NCBI GenBank assembly: GCA_019637075.1
Contig: JAHBWI010000004.1
Location: 372,001 to 436,000, forward strand
Source of the DNA: Nitrospiraceae bacterium
GTDB lineage: Bacteria; Nitrospirota; Nitrospiria; Nitrospirales; Nitrospiraceae
Direction: 5' to 3'
Length of the DNA: 64,000 nucleotides
Positions 1-8,804 of the stretch are shown in pieces. Under the pieces are notes generated by a model, which worked only from the letters and a program-made list of their open reading frames with translations, made no database searches and had not been told where the DNA came from. The stretch's first letter is position 1. Each line of letters starts with the position of its first letter. The translations under genes were made by a program, and so were the position numbers.

Positions 1-343
1 GGTCACTGAGGGCGATGGTCTTATTCTTGAGCACGACCCGTTCCGCGCCCAGCACGTCGAGTGCCGCAACCTTTTCCGTTCCGCCCTTCAACGACTTCGC
101 ACCGATGGTCAGGACGCGCTCGCACTCCTTCTCGACCTTGCCCTTGACCACCGGATTTACCTTCAAGATGTCCAGCAGCTTAGTCCGTGTCTCGCTGAGG
201 TGCTTTTGGAGTTCTTCTTCCGGATACTCCTTGCGGCTGGCCTCGTCCTCGCACCGGTCGATGTACTGCGTCAGGAACACGTAGAGCCGGACGAAGGTCT
301 CGGCGATTTCGATGTGCTGCGGGGTCAAGCCGGCGACGGTCAT
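1..343 (-). CDS. Hypothetical protein, 3' end outside the window
   Basis: Reads from an ATG at 343 leftwards off the edge, 114 codons visible. A strong ribosome binding site (GGGAGGTT) sits just upstream, which fixes the start. The visible part is soluble, charged and probably helical, with no signal peptide or membrane segment and no motif I recognise. It lies 13 bp downstream of the Rieske ferredoxin gene and is likely the third gene of an mrp-Rieske operon. Function unknown. Confidence 0.7.
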   Translation of the reverse strand, partial: MTVAGLTPQHIEIAETFVRLYVFLTQYIDRCEDEASRKEYPEEELQKHLSETRTKLLDILKVNPVVKGKVEKECERVLTIGAKSLKGGTEKVAALDVLGAERVVLKNKTIALSD

Positions 344-356
344 GGGAACCTCCCTC

Positions 357-662
357 TTAGAGTCGGACCTTGATGTCGGTGCCTTCCACTTTCGTTTCGT
401 AGACGGTGACTTTTGCCGATGGGTTTGTCGGACAGGCGCCCGTCTTAATGTTGAATTGCCATCCGTGCCAGGGGCAGGACACCACTTCTCCCTCGACGTC
501 CCCTTCTCCCAGCGGTCCGCCTCGGTGCGTGCAGGTGTTGTCGATGGCATAGAACGTATCGCCGAGATTGAACACTGCGATGGCCTTGCCGTTCACTTCG
601 GCCACAATGCCGCTTCCCGGCTTCACATCGGCCGTACCGGCCACTCTGACGAACTCACCCAT
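357..662 (-). CDS. Rieske [2Fe-2S] ferredoxin
   Basis: A 101-residue soluble single-domain Rieske protein. Both cluster-binding boxes are visible: CTHRGGPL near residue 44 and CPWHGWQF near residue 64, giving the 2 Cys + 2 His ligand set. There is no signal peptide or membrane anchor, so it is a cytoplasmic electron carrier of the BphF/NirD-like class rather than a cytochrome bc component. The start is set by an AGGAGG-type site just upstream. It follows the Mrp ATPase gene by 44 bp, consistent with co-transcription. The electron partner cannot be told from the sequence. Confidence 0.93.
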   Translation of the reverse strand: MGEFVRVAGTADVKPGSGIVAEVNGKAIAVFNLGDTFYAIDNTCTHRGGPLGEGDVEGEVVSCPWHGWQFNIKTGACPTNPSAKVTVYETKVEGTDIKVRL

Positions 663-706
663 AACTCCTCCTGTCTAACCTGGTCACTGCCTTGATTCGG
701 CGCGGC

Positions 707-1594
707 TCAGTTGCCCGGCGCCGGACGTTTGATCTTCTGCAACAAACTCTCGATACGGCTCTTCTTCTCGGTGCCCTCCCCACCCTGCAGCCGGGCCGCA
801 ATTTTCCCGGCGATCTCACGAAACGCCTTCGCCTGCGGCGAATCGGGATTGGCAATCACGATCGGGTTGCCGGTGTCGCCGCCGTCGCGGATTGCCGGGT
901 CGATGGGAATGCGCCCAAGAAACGGGATGCCGAGTTTTTCCGCCGCGCGCTCGCCGCCGCCATGAGAAAAGATTTCGGTCCGCTCGCCGCAGTGACCGCA
1001 GACGAAAAAGCTCATGTTTTCGACGATGCCGAGCAGGGGCACATTTACTTTCTGGAACATCATCATGCCCTTGCGCACGTCGTGCAGCGCGACCTCCTGC
1101 GGGGTCGTCACGGTCACGGCGCCGGCCAACGGCACCAGTTGCGACAGCGTCAGCTGCGCGTCGCCGGTACCGGGCGGGAGATCGATTACGAGGTAATCCA
1201 ATTCGCCCCACAGCACATCCCGGAAGAGCTGCTGGATGGCCGTGTGCACCATCGGTCCGCGCCACACGACGGCGGTGTCTTCCGGGACGAAGAATCCCAT
1301 CGAGATCAACTTGACGCCGTGGCTTTCCGCCGGCGCGATCTTGCCGTCTTTCTGTTCTGGGGTCTTTTCGACCCCCATCATCATGGGGATGTTAGGACCG
1401 TAGATATCGGCATCCAGCAAGCCCACCTTGGCGCCCGTCAGGCCCAAGGCGACGGCCAGATTGACCGAGACGGTGGATTTGCCGACGCCGCCCTTGCCGC
1501 TGCTGACGGCGATGACGTGTTTGACTCCGGGAATGATATTGGGTCTGGCGGCCGCCTCATCGTGATGGTGGCCACCTTCTGCCTGCTCTGCCAT
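707..1594 (-). CDS. mrp: Mrp/NBP35-family Fe-S cluster carrier ATPase
   Basis: A 295-residue P-loop ATPase of the Mrp/ApbC/NBP35 family, which carries and delivers iron-sulfur clusters. The deviant Walker [10 protein letters not shown] lies at residues 33-41, the MinD-type DLPPGTGD motif follows around residue 150, and a CGHCGE pair near residue 205 fits the dimer-bridging cluster site. The N-terminus has a short His-rich stretch (GGHHHDE) in place of a full DUF59 domain. A GAGGAGG site precedes the ATG. The adjacent Rieske ferredoxin is a plausible client (inference). Confidence 0.93.
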   Translation of the reverse strand: MAEQAEGGHHHDEAAARPNIIPGVKHVIAVSSGKGGVGKSTVSVNLAVALGLTGAKVGLLDADIYGPNIPMMMGVEKTPEQKDGKIAPAESHGVKLISMGFFVPEDTAVVWRGPMVHTAIQQLFRDVLWGELDYLVIDLPPGTGDAQLTLSQLVPLAGAVTVTTPQEVALHDVRKGMMMFQKVNVPLLGIVENMSFFVCGHCGERTEIFSHGGGERAAEKLGIPFLGRIPIDPAIRDGGDTGNPIVIANPDSPQAKAFREIAGKIAARLQGGEGTEKKSRIESLLQKIKRPAPGN

Positions 1595-1746
1595 GTCGTC
1601 GCCTCCTCGAATGGCCCCGTTCGGCCAACGAATTCAATGGTATCTCGTCATCTTATGCCATCGCGGCGGGGAAAAGAAATGGGCCAGGAGACGCAGGAGG
1701 GGCTAGGCACAAGAGACCGCGGAACCGAACGGCCCGCGGTCCGGCA

Positions 1747-2619
1747 TTAGAACTTTTCGCGATACAGATTGTAGGTCAGTCCGACGAGGGACAGAGAATA
1801 AATCAACCACTTGGACGGATCGAAGTTGTACCACTTCGGGCCGTTGCGATAGTCGTGCGAATAGGTATGGTGATAGTTGTGGTAGCCCTCGCCGAAACTG
1901 ATGAAGGAGATGAGCCAGCTGTCCCGGCTGCTGTCCTGCTTTCCGTGCGGCTGGGTCCCGACCATGTGGCACAGGGAGTTAATCGTAAACGTGGAATTGA
2001 GCACCAACGCCGTGCGGAGCACGCCCGCCAAGAGTAGACAGCTCACACCCCCGGCCAGTCCACCGTTGACGAAGTACCCAAGAATGAACGGCACGACCAT
2101 GCCGGATGCCACGATGGGCCAGTAGTATCGGTGTTGCCACATGATCATCGGGTCTTTGCGAAACTTTTCCCCGTAGCGGTCTTCCCGGTATGGAGTGTCC
2201 ATGAACAGCCAGCCGATGTGGCTATACCAGAATCCCCTCGTGGCATTGTAGGGATCAGACTCCTCGTCCGTATGCGCATGGTGGCGAATGTGGTCGGCGC
2301 ACCAAATCAACGCCGAATTCTGCAGAGCCCATCCGCCCATGATGAGGAGGATGAACTTCACCGCCGGATGGCTTTCAAAGCTCTTATGGGAAATCATGCG
2401 ATGGTAGCCCACCGTGATACCCATTCCGGTGACGATGTAGAGGATGCCCATCAGAACCCAATCAAACGTGCTGTAGCCATGGAAGTACCAAAACAGCGGG
2501 ATACCCAGGAACGTGGCCAACGTCGTGAGGGCAAACGCGATTGTCGTACTCCAGCAGATGGTTTGAGGGGAACCGTCTGCCGAGGCAGAGGCGTCGGTCG
2601 AGGCAGTCGAAGCGATCAT
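1747..2619 (-). CDS. Membrane acyl-CoA (delta-9 type) fatty acid desaturase
   Basis: A 290-residue integral-membrane desaturase of the SCD/DesC family. The three iron-binding histidine boxes are in order: GYHRMISH, then DHIRHHAHTDEE, then EGYHNYHHTY. Hydrophobic segments flank the boxes as in the family. It probably introduces a cis double bond into acyl chains and so tunes membrane fluidity. I chose the ATG at 2619 over a GTG three bases upstream because AAAGGAG is too close to the GTG. Divergent from putA across 168 bp. Confidence 0.92.
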   Translation of the reverse strand: MIASTASTDASASADGSPQTICWSTTIAFALTTLATFLGIPLFWYFHGYSTFDWVLMGILYIVTGMGITVGYHRMISHKSFESHPAVKFILLIMGGWALQNSALIWCADHIRHHAHTDEESDPYNATRGFWYSHIGWLFMDTPYREDRYGEKFRKDPMIMWQHRYYWPIVASGMVVPFILGYFVNGGLAGGVSCLLLAGVLRTALVLNSTFTINSLCHMVGTQPHGKQDSSRDSWLISFISFGEGYHNYHHTYSHDYRNGPKWYNFDPSKWLIYSLSLVGLTYNLYREKF

Positions 2620-2787
2620 CACTCTCCTTTAGTCGTACTCGTACAGGGCGTGAACAGCGCATGGTGCTCCTGTCCTCGCATCGATGACAAACGGGGCGCA
2701 TGCTAACGGAATTGGATGCAAATTTTCAAGTAGGAACTACAGGTGTATACTGAAGAAAACGCTTTCCCACCGTGATCGAGGTGACGG

Positions 2788-5757
2788 ATGGATACCCCCC
2801 TCCTCGAAGCCAGAATCCGAGCCATCGGCGAAGAACTTGCGCGCCGTTCCGCCGGCCGTTCCCCCGGTCTGTTCGACAGCCGATGGTGGTCGCAGGCGGC
2901 GATCAACTTGGCGATGAAGGATCCGGCGTTTAAGGCGCAACTCTTCCGCTTCATCGACGTCCTCCCGGCCCTGTCGGATGACACGCGGGTCGTGCGACTG
3001 GCCGAGGAGTACTTCGGCGATGTGAGTCCGCATATCTTCGGCCTGCAGTGGGGTATGAAGGCCCTCTCCGCCACGAACCTCGGGGCCAGCCTGACCGGCA
3101 AGACGATCCGCCACCAGGTTGAGCAGATGGCCCGCACCTTCATCGCCGGAGACAAGGTGACGACGGCACTTCCGGCTCTGCGGACCCTTTGGGACGGTGG
3201 TCGTGCCTTCTCGGTCGATCTCCTCGGCGAAGCCACGGTCAGTGAGCGGGAGGCCGAGCGCTATGCGGCACATTGTCTCGGCGCGCTGCAGGAACTGGCG
3301 GATGCGTGCCGTCGTTGGCCGGAATCCCCGTTACTCGAGCGCGATCATTTAGGCCCGCTTCCACGGGTACAGCTCTCGATCAAAATTTCCGCGCTCTATT
3401 CGCAACTCGACCCGATCGATCCCGACGGCAGCTATCGCGCGGTGGCGGCTCGCTTGCGGCCGCTCATCGACCTGGCGATGAAGCTTCCCGCCTCGTTGAT
3501 TTTCGATATGGAGCAAGCTGAAACAAAGGACCTGATTCTGGGGATCTTCCGCCGACTCTTCGAAGAGCAGGCCTATCGCGGGTTTCCCTATGCCGGGATC
3601 GCTCTCCAGGCCTACCGCATCGACACGGAGCGAGACGTCAAGGATGTGATCGCGTGGTGCGAGCGGCGCGGGACGCCGATCACGGTTCGATTGGTCAAAG
3701 GGGCCTATTGGGATTCCGATACGGTGCGCTATCGGCAACGCGGTTGGCCTCCCCCGCTGTTCGAACGGAAGGCCGACACGGATCTCAACTACGAATCGCT
3801 CGTCCAGGTCTTGCTGAACCATACCGGAATCCTGCGTCCGGCATTCGGGACCCATAATCTGCGCAGCTTGGCCGTGATCGAAACGGCCGCCGAACGATTG
3901 AAGCTCCCGCCGGATGCCTGGGAATACCAGATGATTTTCGGCATGGCCGAGCCGTTTCAACATGCCATCACGAGTTGGGGGCGGCGCCTGCGGCTTTATG
4001 CGCCGGTGGGAGAGCTCCTGCCGGGGATGGCCTATCTCGTTCGCCGGTTGCTGGAGAACACTTCCAACGAGTCGTTTCTGCGGAAAGAGTATGTCGAATC
4101 GCAACCGCTGGCGGCGCTCTTGGCCAAACCGGTCGGCTCGCCGACCGAAGCGGGCCTTTCGTCTAAGCACACCATAGAAGATGAGGACACGGTCCACGCT
4201 ATGATGCGCAATGAGCCGGCTGCGGATTTTTCGCGGGAGGAGGCTCGCGCAGCCATGCGCCAGGCATTGGCACTGGTGCGAAGCAAGCTCGGCGGGAGCA
4301 TTCACCAGCCGGAGGGTGCTGTCCGCCCGAGCGGACCGGAAGCCGGCCAGGCGAATCCGAGCGATCCCACTCACCGCATTGCGACCTATCACGACTACAA
4401 CCCGAACGACGTGCCCCGGTTGGTTGAACGTGCCGCAGCTCAGGCCCGTGATTGGGCCGATCGCCCGGCTGAGGAACGGATTGCGATCGTCAAGCGCGCC
4501 GCAACTTTGCTCTGTGAACGGCGATGGGAAACGGCAGCCTGGGAGGTGTTCGAGGAAGGCAAACCCTGGCGCGAAGCCGATGCAGACCTGGCCGAAGCGA
4601 TCGATTTTCTCGAGTACTATGCAAGCCAGATGGAGCGGTTGGCCCGCCCTCAGCGGTTAGGTCGTTATCCCGGCGAGCAGAACGATCTCGTGTGGAGTCC
4701 TCGAGGGCTGACTGCCGTCATCGCCCCATGGAACTTTCCGCTCGCGATCCCGACCGGCATGGTGGCGGCAGCCCTGGTCACCGGGAATCCGGTGCTCTTC
4801 AAGCCCTCTGAACGATCCACCGCGGTCGGGTACCGATTGGCGGAGCTGTTTCACGATGCCGGGGTGCCCTCAGGCGTGCTGCAGTGCGTGCCGGGAGGGC
4901 CGGAGCTGGGCCGAGCGTTGGTGACTGCGCCGGAGGTGGCGACGATCGCCTTCACCGGATCGAAGGATGCGGGACGCTGGATTCTCCAGGCCGCAGCGAC
5001 ACCCCACCCTGACGATCGATGCGTGAAACGCGTGATCGCCGAGATGGGCGGCAAAAACGCCATCATCGTGGACGACACGGCCGACTTGGACGAGGCGGTG
5101 CTGGGCGTCGTCGCTTCCTTCACCGGCTATGCGGGGCAGAAGTGTTCGGCCTGTTCGCGTGCCGTCGTGCTGGATTCCATCTATGACGCGTTCACGGAGC
5201 GTCTGGTCGAGGCTGTGCACAGTCTCCGGATCGGTGCGGCCGAGGAGCCCGGCACGCAGGTCGGGCCGCTCATCGATGCCAAGGCGGCGGCGCGGGTGCG
5301 GCAGTATATCGATCTGGGCAGACAGGAAGGACGAGTGCTGGTCGACCGCTCCGGCGAGGGGCCTGGTTATTGCGTGGGGCCGGTAGTGTTCGGCGAGATC
5401 GAGAGCAGGCACAGGTTGGCACAGGAAGAAATTTTCGGTCCGGTCCTGTCGGTGATGCGCGCCAAATCGATCGAGGCGGCCATTGTGATCGCCAACGGCA
5501 CCGCCTATGCCCTGACAGGGGGAGTCTATTCTCGCAGTCCCCGTACGCTGGAGCTGGTACGGCGGACCTTCGACGTGGGGAATCTGTACCTAAACCGATC
5601 GATCACCGGCGCCTTGGTCGCGCGCCAGCCGTTCGGCGGGCACCGGCTATCTGGCGTGGGCGCGAAGGCCGGAGGTGAAGACTACCTGAAGCAGTTCATG
5701 GTCGCCCGCGTGATCAGCGAAAATACCCTCAGGCGAGGATTCACCCCGACCCTGTGA
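2788..5757 (+). CDS. putA: Bifunctional proline dehydrogenase / glutamate-semialdehyde dehydrogenase
   Basis: A 989-residue PutA that oxidises proline to pyrroline-5-carboxylate (FAD domain) and then to glutamate (NAD domain). Residues about 1-470 are the proline dehydrogenase, with the barrel motif VRLVKGAYWD near residue 300 and an arginine-rich substrate end (LENTSNESFLRK). Residues about 500-989 are the aldehyde dehydrogenase, with PWNFPLAIP, the glutamate in EMGGKN and the catalytic cysteine in GQKCSACSR. There is no N-terminal ribbon-helix-helix DNA-binding domain, so it is not the self-repressing trifunctional form. Its 3' end overlaps a convergent gene by 111 bp. Confidence 0.96.
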   Translation: MDTPLLEARIRAIGEELARRSAGRSPGLFDSRWWSQAAINLAMKDPAFKAQLFRFIDVLPALSDDTRVVRLAEEYFGDVSPHIFGLQWGMKALSATNLGASLTGKTIRHQVEQMARTFIAGDKVTTALPALRTLWDGGRAFSVDLLGEATVSEREAERYAAHCLGALQELADACRRWPESPLLERDHLGPLPRVQLSIKISALYSQLDPIDPDGSYRAVAARLRPLIDLAMKLPASLIFDMEQAETKDLILGIFRRLFEEQAYRGFPYAGIALQAYRIDTERDVKDVIAWCERRGTPITVRLVKGAYWDSDTVRYRQRGWPPPLFERKADTDLNYESLVQVLLNHTGILRPAFGTHNLRSLAVIETAAERLKLPPDAWEYQMIFGMAEPFQHAITSWGRRLRLYAPVGELLPGMAYLVRRLLENTSNESFLRKEYVESQPLAALLAKPVGSPTEAGLSSKHTIEDEDTVHAMMRNEPAADFSREEARAAMRQALALVRSKLGGSIHQPEGAVRPSGPEAGQANPSDPTHRIATYHDYNPNDVPRLVERAAAQARDWADRPAEERIAIVKRAATLLCERRWETAAWEVFEEGKPWREADADLAEAIDFLEYYASQMERLARPQRLGRYPGEQNDLVWSPRGLTAVIAPWNFPLAIPTGMVAAALVTGNPVLFKPSERSTAVGYRLAELFHDAGVPSGVLQCVPGGPELGRALVTAPEVATIAFTGSKDAGRWILQAAATPHPDDRCVKRVIAEMGGKNAIIVDDTADLDEAVLGVVASFTGYAGQKCSACSRAVVLDSIYDAFTERLVEAVHSLRIGAAEEPGTQVGPLIDAKAAARVRQYIDLGRQEGRVLVDRSGEGPGYCVGPVVFGEIESRHRLAQEEIFGPVLSVMRAKSIEAAIVIANGTAYALTGGVYSRSPRTLELVRRTFDVGNLYLNRSITGALVARQPFGGHRLSGVGAKAGGEDYLKQFMVARVISENTLRRGFTPTL

Positions 5758-6546
5758 TGCGGGCGCGGACTTCACGTCGACTTCCTCCAACTCTTCAGAA
5801 ATCTCGGTGACGCTCGTCCGATCTTCTTTCATGGCGGCCAGTTCCTGCCGCTCCACGTACTTGACGAGCCCCACACCCCGCGCGAACCAGGCCGTCATCA
5901 CGTCCGTGCCCACCGCGGTCTTGCGGCTGGAAGACAGGTGAATCCGCAGCGTCATACGGGCTTCCACCTTGACGGCGTCGGGATAGGTCCCGGCCGGCAC
6001 CGTGACGGCTTCCTGTCCGAGAACGGTGCTGTTGCCCCGGACATCCGCATGCTCGTTGGTACCGTCGCCGTCCATGTCGGCGCCGAAATCGATGTCGGTT
6101 CGGCTGAACTGCTGGAATGACTGCGAGACCCGCATCGGAAATCGGATGATCTGATACGGCACGAGTTGCTTCTCGAGCGGAGTACCGGGTTCGGAGCCGT
6201 AGTACACGATGCCGGCGGCGTCACGGCGGTAAAACGAATCCGACGGGCCGTGATTGCCGGGGTTCGTGTCGTGAAACACGGTGACGGTCGGACCCCCCTT
6301 CAAGGTGCGCGTCCCGCTGACCGTCGACACGTTGGTGAAGAACTTGTTTTCGATGGTTTGGAGCGGACCCTCGGAAATCTGTCCCCGATATTGCCACCTG
6401 GTACCGATGGTGTCCGGGAAGTAATCGGCGGATTGCGCGATGGCATCCGTCCCTTCCGCCTCAGCCTGCTTCAGGCCGATCGGCGCGACGGACAATGCCA
6501 AGACAAGACCGCATAAGGCCCAAGTTGAACGTGTGTGAGTCGCCAC
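5647..6546 (-). CDS. Hypothetical exported protein
   Basis: About 299 residues. I chose the GTG at 6546 because GGAGG lies seven bases upstream and the encoded N-terminus is a signal peptide (a TH-R stretch followed by LCGLVLALSVAP and an A-E-A cleavage region). The mature part begins with SADYFPDTIGTRWQY, a pattern seen in secreted beta-rich proteins, but I cannot name a family or reaction. The last 37 codons or so lie antisense to the end of putA, and that tail (from about EEVDVKSAP) looks low-complexity, so the gene may have lost an earlier stop. Confidence 0.75.
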   Translation of the reverse strand: MATHTRSTWALCGLVLALSVAPIGLKQAEAEGTDAIAQSADYFPDTIGTRWQYRGQISEGPLQTIENKFFTNVSTVSGTRTLKGGPTVTVFHDTNPGNHGPSDSFYRRDAAGIVYYGSEPGTPLEKQLVPYQIIRFPMRVSQSFQQFSRTDIDFGADMDGDGTNEHADVRGNSTVLGQEAVTVPAGTYPDAVKVEARMTLRIHLSSSRKTAVGTDVMTAWFARGVGLVKYVERQELAAMKEDRTSVTEISEELEEVDVKSAPASQGRGESSPEGIFADHAGDHELLQVVFTSGLRAHAR

Positions 6547-6656
6547 TGGTCGCCTCCTCAATCCTCTGGCACCGTAGCACACTCCCGTCGGACCGGCAAG
6601 CCACAGAGACTCGGCTTGCCTTCTGATCCGCCGCCACCCATAATTCGCCCCGTCTC

Positions 6657-7415
6657 ATGTCGATGACCGAACGATCCACGACGAGCGCGATGCAGAGCCG
6701 CCCGACGGCGCTGGTGACCGGGGCATCCGGCGGCATAGGCCGCGCGGTCTGTGTGGCGTTCGCGAGAGAGGGCTGGTGGGTCGGCAGTCACTATGGGGAG
6801 CGGCATGACGAGGCCCTGCTGACGCTGGAGGCGTTGCGGCGGGCAGGTGGCGAAGGCGCCCTCTATCAAGCCGATATTCGCCGGCGCGATCACGTCGACG
6901 CCATGGTTCAGGCCCTGTTGCGTGAGCGCCCCACCCTCTCCGCGGCAGTCTGCAATGCCGGCACGACGGGGAGCCACTTGGTCCTTCGCCATCCGGAGCA
7001 GGAATGGACGCGGATCATCGAGACGAACCTCACCGGAACCTTTCACTGTCTTCAAGCGATTGCCGGCGCCATGGGTCCGCAGGGAGGCGGAAGCATCCTC
7101 GTGGTCGGTTCCTTCGCAGCCTCGCAGGGGGCGGCAGGGCAAGCGGCGTATGCAGCCTCGAAAGCCGGTCTCATCGGCCTCGTCCGAAGCGCGGCGCGAG
7201 AATGGGCGGATCAAAAGATTCGCATCAACCTGGTCTACCCCGGCTGGAAGGCGACGAGGCTCGCCGGAAAAGCGATGCCGCACGAGGGGGCATTCAGCGA
7301 TCACCTGCTGGGCCGCCCCTCAGACCTCGACGAGGTCGCGCAGGCTATCTGCTCGCTGGCGCAGTTGACGGGCACGTCGGGACAGATTTGGAACCTCGAT
7401 AGCCGGATCGTGTGA
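6657..7415 (+). CDS. Short-chain dehydrogenase/reductase, FabG-like
   Basis: A 252-residue classical SDR. Residues 18-26 give the cofactor motif TGASGGIG, NAG follows near residue 102, a serine lies in VVGSFAASQG and the catalytic YAASK near residue 162. This is the usual Ser-Tyr-Lys active site of NADP(H)-dependent 3-ketoacyl-ACP-reductase-like enzymes. Its stop codon abuts the start of bioD, so the two are co-translated, suggesting a role in making or modifying the pimeloyl precursor of biotin. That role is inferred from position only. The gene starts 110 bp from a divergent exported-protein gene. Confidence 0.9.
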   Translation: MSMTERSTTSAMQSRPTALVTGASGGIGRAVCVAFAREGWWVGSHYGERHDEALLTLEALRRAGGEGALYQADIRRRDHVDAMVQALLRERPTLSAAVCNAGTTGSHLVLRHPEQEWTRIIETNLTGTFHCLQAIAGAMGPQGGGSILVVGSFAASQGAAGQAAYAASKAGLIGLVRSAAREWADQKIRINLVYPGWKATRLAGKAMPHEGAFSDHLLGRPSDLDEVAQAICSLAQLTGTSGQIWNLDSRIV

Positions 7416-8156
7416 ATGAGAGAGCGTCCCGTGACACAGGGCTTCTTCATAACCGGAACAGACACAGCGGTGGGCAAGACCGTCGTCACGACGGCGCTAC
7501 TCAGGCGCTTTCGTCTCAACGGGCTGACGGTCGGGGCGATGAAACCTGTGGAAACCGGCGTCGTCCCAGGTATGGAATCTATCAGCGATGCTGCGCGGCT
7601 TCGAGCCGCGGCTGAGATGCCTGAAGGAGCGGACGAGGTGAATCCCTATCGGTTCCCTACCCCGCTCGCCCCCTATGACGCCGCGAGGCTGGCCGGCGTG
7701 AGTATCGATCCCGAGCGCATGCTCCGGGCGTTCCATCGCCTCACGGCTCGATACCGGCCGCTTCTCGTGGAAGGAGCCGGCGGCCTGCTCGTCCCGATCC
7801 TGCCCGATTGGTCGATGCGGGATCTCCTGCTGGCGCTCGATCTTCCCGTGATTCTCGTCGGAAGAGCCATGCTGGGCGGAGTCAACCATGCGTTGCTCAC
7901 GCTGGAAAGCTTGTCGTGCGCAGGCTGTCGCGTGGAGGCGTTGGTCCTCACTCAGCCATCTCCCGACAATGGGCCGGATGCGCGTTTGCAGCGGGAGTCG
8001 ACGGTGGAATTGCTCAAGACTCAGGCGGGAGTGCCGGTATTCGGTCCGGTTCCCTATCGGCCGAGTCTTAGGACCCAGTGGAACGAGACGATCGAGGAGT
8101 TGGCGGAGACGACGATCTTCCGTTCCTTGGCTGACTCCCTCAGCGCAGAGAAGTAA
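7416..8156 (+). CDS. bioD: ATP-dependent dethiobiotin synthetase
   Basis: Closes the ureido ring of dethiobiotin from diaminopelargonate, CO2 and ATP in the biotin pathway. The N-terminal FFITGTDTAVGKT carries the P-loop, the lysine in MKPVETG is the substrate-binding lysine, and VEGAGGLLVP is the family glycine loop. Length 246 is normal. The ATG directly follows the TGA of the upstream reductase; a GTG at 7431 is an alternative start that would give the short N-terminus usual in the family. Biotin is needed by the nearby accB/accC products. The 3' end overlaps convergent thiE by 17 bp. Confidence 0.94.
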   Translation: MRERPVTQGFFITGTDTAVGKTVVTTALLRRFRLNGLTVGAMKPVETGVVPGMESISDAARLRAAAEMPEGADEVNPYRFPTPLAPYDAARLAGVSIDPERMLRAFHRLTARYRPLLVEGAGGLLVPILPDWSMRDLLLALDLPVILVGRAMLGGVNHALLTLESLSCAGCRVEALVLTQPSPDNGPDARLQRESTVELLKTQAGVPVFGPVPYRPSLRTQWNETIEELAETTIFRSLADSLSAEK

Positions 8157-8787
8157 GAAACCCACGCAGCGCGTCCTGCAGGTCCGGCGCAGCCAGAATT
8201 GCAGAGACCACCGCGACGCCGTCGGCGCCGGCGGCGAGAAGATCCGGAACCGTCTTCAGCGTAATCCCCCCGATCGCAAAGATCGGCAGCGTGGTCAATT
8301 CGCGCGCCTGCCTGAGTCCGTTGATCCCTACCAGCGGGTCGTGATCCGCTTTGGTCGATGTGGAAAAGATCGGCCCAAAGCCGATGTAGTCCGGCGCGGC
8401 GCTTGTCGCCGCCATGACTTGCTCCGCGTTATGGGTGGACAAACCGACCAGCTTGCCTGGACCGACGAGCTTACGGGCCTGCTCCACCGGGAGATCGTCC
8501 TGACCCACGTGCACCCCATCGGCATCGACCGCGATCGCGAGGTCGCACCGGTCGTTAATGATTAAGAGACTCCCTGTTTCCTCCGCCGCACGCCGCAGCG
8601 CCTGCGCCTGTCGATAGGCATCCCTCATCGTCGCCCGTTTGTCCCGATACTGGAACAGCCGGACACCCTGATCGGCGGCGGCTTTCAAAACATCCGTGAG
8701 TGGACGATCGGGGCGGACGGACGGATCGAGCAGGAGATAGAGCCCTTTCAGCGCATCGGTTCTGGAAGCTGGTCGCGTGGCATCCAT
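8140..8787 (-). CDS. thiE: Thiamine phosphate synthase
   Basis: A 215-residue TIM-barrel enzyme that joins the hydroxymethylpyrimidine and thiazole halves of thiamine. Family signatures seen: QYRDKR near residue 47, INDRCDLA near residue 78, VHVGQDDLP, the IGFGPIFSTSTK phosphate loop, and FAIGGI. It lies 17 bp downstream of accC on the same strand and is probably the last gene of the long minus-strand operon. No other thiamine gene is visible in the window. Confidence 0.95.
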   Translation of the reverse strand: MDATRPASRTDALKGLYLLLDPSVRPDRPLTDVLKAAADQGVRLFQYRDKRATMRDAYRQAQALRRAAEETGSLLIINDRCDLAIAVDADGVHVGQDDLPVEQARKLVGPGKLVGLSTHNAEQVMAATSAAPDYIGFGPIFSTSTKADHDPLVGINGLRQARELTTLPIFAIGGITLKTVPDLLAAGADGVAVVSAILAAPDLQDALRGFLTSLR

Positions 8788-8804
8788 CCGGGGCGGATGA
8801 CCGG

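Noticed and set aside
692-1750. Long plus-strand open frame over mrp
   Set aside because: Antisense to mrp, whose codons and motifs are convincing; the frame encodes a His/Asp/Arg-rich sequence typical of high-GC shadow frames.
8140-8156. The 17-bp convergent overlap of bioD and thiE as a regulatory feature
   Set aside because: Short tail overlaps are common in compact genomes; no other signal supports regulation.
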